Source of the DNA: Methylococcaceae bacterium
Lineage (GTDB): Bacteria > Pseudomonadota > Gammaproteobacteria > Methylococcales > Methylomonadaceae
Length of the DNA: 5,221 nt
Reading direction: 5' to 3'
Assembly: GCA_947506075.1 (NCBI GenBank)
Contig: CANNNN010000198.1
Location: 1-5,221, forward strand
Of this stretch, positions 1-5,221 are shown piece after piece; within the stretch, counting starts at the first letter, position 1; each line of letters begins with the position of its first letter. A program made the position numbers and the translations under genes. The notes below the pieces were generated by a model. It was given only the letters and a program-made list of their open reading frames with translations, made no database searches and was not told the origin of the DNA.

Positions 1-57
1 GTGATTAATTACAACCCGACCCAATCAGTATCTCTTAATTTTATTATTATTATCAGC

Positions 58-74
58 TTAGTCTAAAAGACTAA
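58..74. repeat. Perfect inverted repeat TTAGTCT-AAA-AGACTAA
   Basis: The arms 58-64 and 68-74 are exact reverse complements around a 3-nt loop. The stem is mostly A/T and has no adjoining T-run on either strand, so it is a poor intrinsic terminator. It could be a protein-binding dyad or a minor RNA hairpin. The function is unknown and chance cannot be excluded in such AT-rich sequence. Confidence 0.4.
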
Positions 75-256
75 ATTCCTCCTCTCAATCGGCTATTAAA
101 CCATGCTCAATCCGTTAAGCGAGCGGGAATTTTATTCAAATGGACTCCTGTTGTCTATTTAAAACGGGTGTTTTTTAGAAAAAATAAAATCCTGTCATAA
201 AATTGTAATAATTTCAGTATTTTATTAATGTTCATGGGGTTCTGAAAAATATTGTA

Positions 257-288
257 TCAGGCAGGCAGTGCCTATTGGTTCAGGCAGG
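257..288. repeat. Direct repeat of TCAGGCAGG flanking a small hairpin
   Basis: TCAGGCAGG occurs at 257-265 and again at 280-288, 23 bp apart, and a shorter TCAGG follows at 291-295. Between the copies AGGCA (259-263) can pair with TGCCT (269-273). The cluster begins 10 bp past the bepA stop codon. It might contribute to a weak 3' end for the bepA message on the minus strand, but no solid T-tract follows. Confidence 0.4.
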
Positions 289-297
289 ATTCAGGTT

Positions 298-1755
298 TTA
301 CTTGTTGCGTCGGGCTTCTTCTTCCTGACTGACGAAGAAGCTTAGCCGTTCATTCAGGATGGAAGAGAGCTGAAAATTAAGACCTTTTGATTTTTGGGCC
401 AGTTTAATTTGCAGTATCGCATCTTTGGTTTGGCCGGTTGCGTAATAATATTCCGCAAGATATCGATGAGATTCGGCGGGTTGATTCAAATCGCTATAAA
501 CTTGCGCCAGCTGTTCAGAATACACCGGTAGTTGCTGGGTTTTAGGTTTTAACAGAAATAAATATTTTTGAGCCAGTGTGGGGTTGCCCGCTTTGAGTAG
601 AGACGTTATATATTCAAGTTTAATGGCCTCGTTATACGGAAATTGCTCGGTCAGCTTTTTATATCGGGCTAGCGCAGTGCTGTAATTTTTTGAATCTAAT
701 GCCGTACGGGCAAGGGCAGTTAGATATTGCGGCTGATTTGGGTATTCTTTGTTCAATTGCTGGAATATGGTTTCCGCCTCATTAAATTTTTGAGCCTTAA
801 GTTCCCAAATGCCCAGTCCGTAACGGGCAACGGTGCGTTGTTCGGTAGTGCCTTGAGTTTTCCGGAGCTGAAAATATTTAAGTGTGTCGGCATTATCTCT
901 GCTGGTTAGCACCCGAATTTTTGCTTTGGTCAGCTGATAGCCGAGTGAGTCAGGGTATTGTTTGTACGGATAACTTTCTGCACGTCCCCGGGTGTCGGAA
1001 ATACGCGAGGCGGTTACCGGGTGAGTTCTTAAAAACTCGGGAACATTTTGTCCGGAATAGCGGCTGGATTGCTGTAGGCGCTCGAAAAAAGTGGGCATGC
1101 TGCGCGGGTCATATTGGGACGCCGCTAAAGTTTGCATGCCGACACGGTCAGCCTCGGCCTCATTTTCACGGGTAAAATCAATCTGAAACTGTACGCTTCC
1201 AGCCTGAATGGCTATGATGGCGGCCTGCCCCAGTGCCGGCGACTGGGTGCCCAGTAAAATGGCAGCCAGGGTTGCTGCGACAGTAGGGATTGATAAGCGA
1301 CTTGATGCCTCATAAGCGCGGTATAAGTGGCGCTGGGTAACGTGGGCAATTTCGTGTCCCATGACCGACGCGAGTTCACTTTCGGCTTCGGTAATTAAAA
1401 TTAATCCTGAATTTACGCCGATATAGCCGCCGGGGCCTGCAAATGCGTTAATGTCATTCTCCATTACCACAAAAAAATGGAACGGGTTGCCCGGCAAGTC
1501 GCTATTGGCGACCAGTTTTTCACCAATCGTTTGAATGTATTCCTGAATTTCAGCATCTTGATTGATCGAGATTTGCGAGTGCAGGCTGCGGAAAAAAGCT
1601 TCGCCAAACTCTTTTTCTTCAGCAGGTGAAATCAGTGTGCCGGAAGAATCGCCCATGTCGGGCAGTTCAATTTTGGTATTCTCAAGGGCCTGTGGTGAGG
1701 CGGGTAACAGAGCTAGGCTTAAAGCTAAAGTAAAGGCGAAAGGTTTGATTTTCAT
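298..1755 (-). CDS. bepA: BepA/YfgC-type periplasmic M48 metalloprotease with C-terminal TPRs
   Basis: This 485-residue protein matches the length and architecture of E. coli BepA (487 aa), a periplasmic protease/chaperone that promotes LptD maturation and degrades stalled outer-membrane proteins near the BAM complex. Residues 1-23 form a signal peptide (MKIK, a hydrophobic core, cleavage probably near the PQA at 21-23). The peptidase M48 domain spans about 45-255, with the zinc motif HEIAH at 134-138, the third ligand E201 in an EADRVG motif, and H245 in RTHP. H245 corresponds to the E. coli His-switch ligand (H246) that keeps the site latent. A hydrophobic stretch at about 155-187 matches the membrane-facing helices of the family. 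Residues from about 305 to 470 are helical TPR-like repeats. The start is fixed by the signal peptide, although no clear Shine-Dalgarno precedes it. The gene diverges from tex. All catalytic residues are intact. The family call is firm; the exact substrate is inferred from E. coli. Confidence 0.9.
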   Translation of the reverse strand: MKIKPFAFTLALSLALLPASPQALENTKIELPDMGDSSGTLISPAEEKEFGEAFFRSLHSQISINQDAEIQEYIQTIGEKLVANSDLPGNPFHFFVVMENDINAFAGPGGYIGVNSGLILITEAESELASVMGHEIAHVTQRHLYRAYEASSRLSIPTVAATLAAILLGTQSPALGQAAIIAIQAGSVQFQIDFTRENEAEADRVGMQTLAASQYDPRSMPTFFERLQQSSRYSGQNVPEFLRTHPVTASRISDTRGRAESYPYKQYPDSLGYQLTKAKIRVLTSRDNADTLKYFQLRKTQGTTEQRTVARYGLGIWELKAQKFNEAETIFQQLNKEYPNQPQYLTALARTALDSKNYSTALARYKKLTEQFPYNEAIKLEYITSLLKAGNPTLAQKYLFLLKPKTQQLPVYSEQLAQVYSDLNQPAESHRYLAEYYYATGQTKDAILQIKLAQKSKGLNFQLSSILNERLSFFVSQEEEARRNK

Positions 1756-1968
1756 GCGCTGAGGCTAACAAGTTAACGGGTTTCTAAACGTATTGCAGTG
1801 CGAGCAATCAGAATGGATTGCCTTTACTGGACTGTGCTATTGTTGCAGATATTTGTTAGTTTCGCAAAACGACACGGAGAGGCCGGGGCTACCAGTATGA
1901 CTTTTTTATTCAACTCCATTCCTTACTGCTACAATGCCTCCCTCACAAACTGCACAAGAATCTAAGAA
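1756..1968. promoter_or_regulatory. Divergent bepA/tex intergenic region
   Basis: This 213-bp spacer must hold the promoters of both divergent genes. A candidate extended -10 for tex lies at 1927-1935. On the minus strand I see no convincing -35/-10 pair for bepA. The best fragment is TGCAATACGTT (1797-1787), which is a poor -10. bepA also lacks a clear Shine-Dalgarno. In E. coli bepA is controlled by the envelope-stress sigma factor sigmaE, but I could not recognise a sigmaE consensus here with confidence. Confidence 0.5.
1927..1935 (+). promoter_or_regulatory. Candidate extended -10 promoter for tex
   Basis: TGC-TACAAT is an extended -10 element, with five of six matches to TATAAT. Upstream TATTCA (1907-1912, 17-bp spacer) is a poor -35, as is usual for extended -10 promoters. 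Transcription would begin near 1942, giving a leader of about 27 nt before the tex ATG. This is predicted from sequence only. Confidence 0.45.
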
Positions 1969-4251
1969 ATGGATGTACTCCAACGCATTGCCAAAGAATT
2001 AGCTGTCAACATCAAACAGGTCAGCGCTGCTGTCAGCTTGCTGGATGAGGGCGCAACCGTCCCCTTTATTTCCCGCTATCGCAAGGAAGTGACCGGTGGC
2101 CTGGATGATACCCAATTAAGGCTGCTGGAAGAGCGATTGGGTTATTTGCGGGAACTTAACGCACGGCGCTTAACCATCCTGGATACCATCAACTCTCAAG
2201 GCAAGCTGACAGCGGAGTTGGAAAAAGCGATTAAAGATGCTGACACTAAAACCCTGCTCGAAGATTTGTATTTGCCTTTTAAGCCCAAACGCCGAACTAA
2301 AGCGCAGATAGCCCGCGAAGCGGGACTCGAACCCCTGGCCGATGCGTTGTTGGCTGATCGCAGCCTGATACCGGAATACGTTGCCTTAGACTTTATCGAT
2401 GCGGAAAAATGCGTAATGGATACAGTAGCTGCACTGGATGGCGCTCGGCAAATCCTCATGGAACGCATTTCAGAAGACGCCGAATTATTGGCTGAACTGC
2501 GCGAACGCATCTGGCAGAATGGCATTGTGCACTCCACGGTTGCGATCGGTAAAGAACTGCCGGCTGAAAAATTTAAAGATTATTTCGATTATCAAGAAGC
2601 CATCAACAAAATTCCCTCGCATCGGGCTTTGGCGCTGTTTCGGGGACGCAATGAGGATTTGTTAAATATTAGCCTCAAGCCCGGTGCTGACGATAAAGCG
2701 GAACATGATCTTTGTGCCCAGTTTGTCGCTCGACGTCTTAACATTAGAGATACGGCTAAGCCTGCCGAGATTTGGCTCGCTGAAACGGCACGTTTCGCCT
2801 GGAAAATTAAACTCTACACTCGCATCGATCTGGATTTAAAACTCAGATTGCGCGAAGCCGCCGAACTTGAAGCGATTCGGGTTTTCGCCAGCAATCTAAG
2901 GGACTTGCTGCTGGCTGCACCTGCGGGGCCTAAAGCCACCATGGGCCTGGATCCCGGCATACGCACCGGCGTTAAAGTTGCAATTGTCGATCCGACCGGC
3001 AAAGTACTGGGTACAGACACTATCTATCCCCATCCGCCACGTAAGGATTGGGATGGGGCTATAGACACGCTGGCAAAACTGATTCAGAAGCACAAAGTCG
3101 ATCTGGTTAGTATAGGTAACGGCACAGGCTCCCGGGAGACCGACCAGCTGGTGGCGGATGTCATGAAGCGGTACAACGAACTCAAGATTACCAAGATCAC
3201 CGTGTCAGAAGCAGGCGCCTCGGTTTATTCTGCGTCTGAATTGGCAGCCAAGGAATTTCCTGACCTGGATGTGACCTTGCGCGGTGCAGTTTCGATTGCC
3301 CGGCGCTTGCAGGATCCTCTGGCGGAACTGGTCAAAATCGATCCAAAATCGATAGGCGTCGGTCAGTACCAGCACGACATCAACCAGATCCAGTTAGCCA
3401 AAGGACTCGATACCGTAGTCGAAGATTGTGTGAATGCGGTCGGTGTCGATGTGAATACTGCCTCAGTATCTCTGCTTAAACAGGTGTCAGGCTTGTCGGC
3501 CAGCATCAGCGAAAATATTGTGATCTTTCGCAATGATAACGGGCCGTTCACCAATCGCAAGCAATTAAAAAAAGTACCCCGTTTGGGTGACAAGGCTTAT
3601 GAGCAGGCGGCCGGATTTTTACGCATCATGAATGGTGACAACCCGCTGGATGCGTCTTCGGTACATCCCGAAGCCTATCCGGTTGTTGAAGCGATTATCA
3701 AAGATACCGGAAAATCGATCCGGGACCTGATCGGTCAGCGCCAGTTTTTGCGGGGTCTCAACCCTGCCCATTACACCAATCAACATTTTGGTTTACCGAC
3801 CGTGACCGACATTTTGCTGGAGCTGGAAAAGCCCGGCCGCGATCCCCGGCCGGAATTTAAAAGCGTCGAGTTCAAAGCGGGCATCGAAAAAATAACCGAT
3901 CTTGAAGTCGGCATGAGACTGGATGGCGTAGTCACTAATGTAGCCAACTTTGGTGCCTTTGTAGACATCGGTGTGCATCAGGACGGCCTAGTGCATATCT
4001 CACATTTATCGGATACCTTTGTCAAAGATCCCAGGGATGCGGTTAAAACCGGCGATATGGTCAAGGTAAAAGTCATGGAGGTCGATATCGAGCGTAAACG
4101 TATTTCGCTGTCGATGAAAACCAATCCTGAGCCTAGCGAGGAGCGGCCAGAACGCAATAGTCAAAAACAAGCGTCCTATAAACCCAAACAGCAAATACTG
4201 GTGCAGGGATCAATGGCTGATGCGTTTGCTAAAGCTCGACTGAGTAAATAA
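1969..4251 (+). CDS. tex: Tex family RNA-binding transcription accessory protein
   Basis: This is a 760-residue full-length Tex (YhgF) protein; family members are about 770-785 aa. Tex is a conserved cytoplasmic nucleic-acid-binding protein linked to transcription and RNA metabolism, with no settled catalytic activity. The order is canonical. An N-terminal helical region (1-320) opens with MDVLQRIAKEL and contains the conserved VPFISRYRKE. A YqgF/RNase H-like domain follows (about 323-450; GLDPGIRTGVK at 326-336 and GNGTGSRET at 383-391). Next come the conserved SIGVGQYQHD (461-470), tandem helix-hairpin-helix motifs (about 488-553), and an S1 RNA-binding domain (about 646-716; NFGAFVDIG and QDGLVHIS). 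The basic tail ends in a conserved-looking MADAFAKA. An in-frame TAA at 1963-1965 lies two codons before the ATG, which rules out a longer product. The Shine-Dalgarno is weak (AAGAA at 1956-1960), suggesting modest translation. The start matches the typical family N-terminus. No frameshift or missing domain is seen. Confidence 0.95.
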   Translation: MDVLQRIAKELAVNIKQVSAAVSLLDEGATVPFISRYRKEVTGGLDDTQLRLLEERLGYLRELNARRLTILDTINSQGKLTAELEKAIKDADTKTLLEDLYLPFKPKRRTKAQIAREAGLEPLADALLADRSLIPEYVALDFIDAEKCVMDTVAALDGARQILMERISEDAELLAELRERIWQNGIVHSTVAIGKELPAEKFKDYFDYQEAINKIPSHRALALFRGRNEDLLNISLKPGADDKAEHDLCAQFVARRLNIRDTAKPAEIWLAETARFAWKIKLYTRIDLDLKLRLREAAELEAIRVFASNLRDLLLAAPAGPKATMGLDPGIRTGVKVAIVDPTGKVLGTDTIYPHPPRKDWDGAIDTLAKLIQKHKVDLVSIGNGTGSRETDQLVADVMKRYNELKITKITVSEAGASVYSASELAAKEFPDLDVTLRGAVSIARRLQDPLAELVKIDPKSIGVGQYQHDINQIQLAKGLDTVVEDCVNAVGVDVNTASVSLLKQVSGLSASISENIVIFRNDNGPFTNRKQLKKVPRLGDKAYEQAAGFLRIMNGDNPLDASSVHPEAYPVVEAIIKDTGKSIRDLIGQRQFLRGLNPAHYTNQHFGLPTVTDILLELEKPGRDPRPEFKSVEFKAGIEKITDLEVGMRLDGVVTNVANFGAFVDIGVHQDGLVHISHLSDTFVKDPRDAVKTGDMVKVKVMEVDIERKRISLSMKTNPEPSEERPERNSQKQASYKPKQQILVQGSMADAFAKARLSK

Positions 4252-4260
4252 TTGCAGCTC

Positions 4261-4269
4261 TGCTATACT
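4261..4269 (+). promoter_or_regulatory. Candidate extended -10 promoter for the TIGR04073 gene
   Basis: TGC-TATACT is a strong extended -10 lying just past the tex stop. At the -35 spacing the sequence (TGAGTA, 4241-4246) is poor and lies inside the end of tex. Transcription would start near 4276, leaving about 27 nt before the ATG at 4303. This suggests the small gene can be expressed independently of tex. Confidence 0.5.
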
Positions 4270-4292
4270 GATTTGATTATTCACACACCCAC

Positions 4293-4296
4293 AGGA
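4293..4296 (+). promoter_or_regulatory. Shine-Dalgarno that fixes the ATG start at 4303
   Basis: AGGA lies 6 nt upstream of the ATG at 4303. This favours that ATG over the in-frame TTG at 4252. Starting at the TTG would overlap the putative -10 element and place 17 polar residues (HTPTGFD and others) ahead of a proper signal peptide. Confidence 0.7.
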
Positions 4297-4302
4297 TTTG
4301 AT

Positions 4303-4905
4303 ATGCGTAAATTAAGTCGTTTTTTTGTTTTTCTATTATTCACCGGTTTGGTGACGGCATATGCTCCAATGACTAAGGCTGACATGCAGCAACAGGGTTA
4401 CGGTGATAGGACGTATATGCCCTCCACCCAGGTGGATAAGATGCAACACCGGAGTTATGGTGCCAAGGTTGGCAACAAGGCGCTGAATGGCTTTGCCAAT
4501 CTGACCACCTGCGCTCTGGAAATCCCCAAAAATATCATTAACACGACCAATAAAAGCAATATTGTCTATGGTGTTGTCGGCGGGTTATTTAAAGGACTGG
4601 TTCACACTGCTGGGCGGATAGGTGTAGGGGTTGCCGATTTAGTCACGATACCCCTTCCTACCAAGCCTATCGCGCAACCAGAGTATATCTGGGACGATTT
4701 TGATGTGGATACCAGTTATGGACCGGTTTTTCGATTATACGATACTGAAGATACAGAGCCACCTGTTGTGCTAGCGCCAACGCCGATGGTTGCCGCGACG
4801 CCAATAGCTGCGCCCAAACCTGAGGCGATTGATAATTCAAAGCTGTACCAACAGGAAACCAACCAGAAATTGAATACGCTGTTCAAAAAAGAAATGATGA
4901 AATAG
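4303..4905 (+). CDS. Exported TIGR04073-family, exosortase system-associated protein
   Basis: This 200-residue protein resembles the TIGR04073 family, small proteins of unknown biochemical role found mostly in bacteria with exosortase/PEP-CTERM sorting. Residues 1-26 are a signal peptide (MRKLSR, a hydrophobic core, likely cleavage after TKA). The family core spans about 52-143: YGAKVGNKALNGFANL, then LEIPKN (72-77), then a glycine-patterned segment (G90, G93, G94, G98, G104, G107, G109), then DLVTIPLP (112-119) and a P/Y/W-containing stretch. Residues 153-175 are rich in Pro, Ala and Val and look like a flexible linker. The C-terminus (176-200) is polar, helical and charged, with no PEP-CTERM signal, so the protein is not itself a sorting substrate. 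Cys70 is the only cysteine in the mature protein and there is no lipobox. The start is set by a Shine-Dalgarno and the signal peptide. The gene sits 51 bp after tex with its own promoter and terminator. The family call is from memory of the motif; periplasmic or envelope location is inferred. Confidence 0.8.
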   Translation: MRKLSRFFVFLLFTGLVTAYAPMTKADMQQQGYGDRTYMPSTQVDKMQHRSYGAKVGNKALNGFANLTTCALEIPKNIINTTNKSNIVYGVVGGLFKGLVHTAGRIGVGVADLVTIPLPTKPIAQPEYIWDDFDVDTSYGPVFRLYDTEDTEPPVVLAPTPMVAATPIAAPKPEAIDNSKLYQQETNQKLNTLFKKEMMK

Positions 4906-4922
4906 CCTGTCGTTGTTTAGAT

Positions 4923-4961
4923 AAAAAAAGCCTGGCAGGTTTCGACCTCCGGGCTTTTTTT
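4923..4961 (+). terminator. Strong intrinsic terminator with UUCG loop, bidirectional
   Basis: A7-GCCTGG (4923-4935) pairs with CCGGGC-T7 (4949-4961), with one G·U pair. The stem continues past a single bulged C (4936) into AGGT/ACCT capped by a TTCG tetraloop (4941-4944). The T7 tract follows directly, and the matching A7 on the other side makes it equally usable on the minus strand. It begins 17 nt after the stop codon of the TIGR04073 gene and should end that transcript, including any read-through from tex. Confidence 0.92.
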
Positions 4962-5001
4962 ATGTGTGACACGTAAAATTTTATCAGTTTTGTCCGCAAA
5001 A

Positions 5002-5021
5002 CCCCGCCGTACGGGGTGGGG
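5002..5021. repeat. GC-rich hairpin with two alternative foldings
   Basis: CCCCG (5002-5006) pairs with CGGGG (5012-5016) around a 5-nt loop. On the plus strand CCCCGCC (5002-5008) can instead pair with GGTGGGG (5015-5021), with one G·U pair. The foldings are mutually exclusive. On the minus strand the first stem is followed by TTTT (5001-4998), making a weak terminator for transcripts entering from the right. The minus-strand form, CATCCCCACCCC...CGGGGTTTTGCGG, resembles hairpins found at the 3' end of IS200/IS605 tnpB-type elements, but no tnpB is present. Confidence 0.45.
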
Positions 5022-5035
5022 ATGTAAGGATGCTC

Positions 5036-5066
5036 TTGACTTTACCCTGTGTAGCGTAAAGCTAAT
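5036..5066 (+). promoter_or_regulatory. Possible promoter with long spacer and central dyad
   Basis: TTGACT (5036-5041) is a good -35, and GCTAAT (5061-5066) matches four of six -10 bases at a 19-bp spacing. CTTTAC (5040-5045) and GTAAAG (5056-5061) form a dyad centred in the spacer and overlapping the -35. A long spacer with a centred dyad is the geometry of MerR-family-activated promoters such as copA under CueR. The 10-bp dyad centre is longer than typical and no regulator or target gene is visible, so this is tentative. Confidence 0.25.
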
Positions 5067-5087
5067 TATTAAGCATTTACTTATTAG

Positions 5088-5096
5088 TGTTAAAAT
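5088..5096 (+). promoter_or_regulatory. Possible extended -10 element
   Basis: TGT-TAAAAT is an extended -10-like element with five of six core matches. No good -35 lies at the right distance. It sits in AT-rich DNA where such matches are frequent. If used, transcription would start near 5103 and run off the right edge toward an unseen gene. Confidence 0.25.
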
Positions 5097-5141
5097 TAAA
5101 CATTGCTACCAGAGGATGCTTAGGCTCTCTCAATGACGGCA

Positions 5142-5211
5142 TTAAAGTTTTAAAGCTAAAAGTTTCAAAATCACCGTCAGCGATAACCAAGCGATAAGTG
5201 TGAAACTTTTA
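5142..5211. repeat. Cluster of three TWAAAGTTTYA motifs with two GCGATAA repeats
   Basis: TTAAAGTTTTA (5142-5152) and TAAAAGTTTCA (5157-5167) are direct copies 15 bp apart. A third copy, identical to the second, lies inverted at 5201-5211, so copies 2 and 3 make an 11-bp perfect inverted repeat around 33 bp. That 33-bp interval holds GCGATAA twice (5180-5186 and 5191-5197, 11 bp apart, about one helical turn). TGACGG (5134-5139) and CCGTCA (5174-5179) add a weaker dyad. The spacing suggests protein-binding sites or a mobile-element end. The cluster may be cut by the window edge. Confidence 0.45.
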
Positions 5212-5221
5212 ATAACCCGTA

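Larger units (their letters stand above)
1..297. other. AT-rich intergenic spacer downstream of bepA
   Basis: No gene can be supported here. The stretch is very AT-rich, with stops in all frames. It contains a perfect 7-bp dyad with a 3-nt loop (58-74), a 7-bp direct repeat CTCAATC (84-90 and 106-112), a weak AT hairpin with a T-run (161-176), and a pair of TCAGGCAGG repeats (257-265 and 280-288) just beyond the bepA stop. None forms a convincing intrinsic terminator for bepA, which is transcribed toward this region. bepA transcription may therefore end by Rho or further left. Confidence 0.6.
4962..5221. other. Non-coding structured region at the right edge
   Basis: No open frame of credible length, and no start with a usable ribosome-binding site, was found on either strand in these 260 bases. 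The stretch contains a GC-rich hairpin at 5002-5021 in otherwise AT-rich DNA, a TTGACT with a dyad in its downstream spacer (5036-5066), an extended -10-like TGTTAAAAT (5088-5096), and a cluster of short repeats at 5142-5211. It is probably the upstream region of a gene beyond the window, a decayed mobile element, or both. Confidence 0.55.

Noticed and set aside
1..66. Open frame from base 1 to TAA at 64-66, possibly the tail of an upstream gene
   Set aside because: It is only 21 codons in AT-rich sequence with Ile-Ile-Ile-Ile composition, and nothing marks it as coding. The window edge prevents a decision.
78..86. Minus-strand GAGAGGAGG as a ribosome-binding site
   Set aside because: No ATG, GTG or TTG lies within a workable distance, and stops follow quickly.
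161..176. AAAAC-GGGT-GTTTT hairpin with T-run as a terminator
   Set aside because: The stem is 5 bp with a single G-C pair, too weak for an intrinsic terminator.
727..1175. Plus-strand open frames inside bepA (727-909, 882-1175)
   Set aside because: They are antisense to a well-supported conserved gene, have no ribosome-binding sites, and their compositions match no known family.
2196..4194. Several minus-strand frames and one plus-strand frame (2438-2665) inside tex
   Set aside because: They are shadows of the tex reading frame. The products are low-complexity Ser/Ala/Arg-type sequences without domains.
4252..4302. TTG start at 4252, giving a 217-residue version of the TIGR04073 protein
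   Set aside because: It has no Shine-Dalgarno, abuts the tex stop, overlaps the likely -10 promoter, and puts a polar extension before a complete signal peptide. ATG 4303 has AGGA at good spacing.
4964..4983. GTGT-G-ACAC and TAAAATTTTA palindromes as operators
   Set aside because: They are short, match no regulator consensus I know, and are expected by chance in AT-rich DNA behind a terminator.
5111..5136. Short leader peptide ATG at 5116 (MLRLSQ) after AGAGG
   Set aside because: The purine run touches the ATG with no spacing, and six codons in a repeat-rich spacer are not evidence of translation.
4962..5221. CRISPR array or tRNA in the right-hand region
   Set aside because: The repeats are too short and too few for CRISPR, and no cloverleaf with a T-loop GTTCRA-type motif and CCA end was found.

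Overview
The window carries three complete protein-coding genes and looks like ordinary chromosome from a gammaproteobacterium. Two are housekeeping genes: a periplasmic BepA-type M48 metalloprotease on the minus strand and a Tex transcription accessory protein on the plus strand. The third is a small exported protein of the TIGR04073 family, known from exosortase/PEP-CTERM lineages. That combination, with roughly 50% GC genes and very AT-rich spacers, fits a methanotroph of the order Methylococcales (Methylobacter/Methylomonas-like). The taxonomic placement is inference from protein style, not a database match.

Layout: bases 1-297 are an AT-rich spacer downstream of bepA with small repeats and dyads but no gene. 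bepA occupies 298-1755 on the minus strand. Bases 1756-1968 are a 213-bp divergent promoter region. tex occupies 1969-4251 on the plus strand. The TIGR04073 gene (4303-4905) follows 51 bp later and has its own extended -10 promoter and Shine-Dalgarno sequence, so it need not be an operon partner of tex. A strong bidirectional intrinsic terminator (4923-4961) closes the gene. From 4962 to the right edge (5221) there is no credible coding sequence. That stretch holds a GC-rich double hairpin, a possible spacer-dyad promoter, and a cluster of three TWAAAGTTTYA motifs with two GCGATAA repeats.

Functionally the genes do not form one pathway. BepA is an outer-membrane assembly quality-control protease/chaperone. 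Tex acts on RNA and the transcription machinery in the cytoplasm. The TIGR04073 protein is predicted to be exported and has no known biochemical role. No complete novel system is visible. The items most worth a second look are the uncharacterised TIGR04073 gene and the structured non-coding tail at the right edge, which may be a mobile-element remnant or the control region of a gene lying beyond the window.
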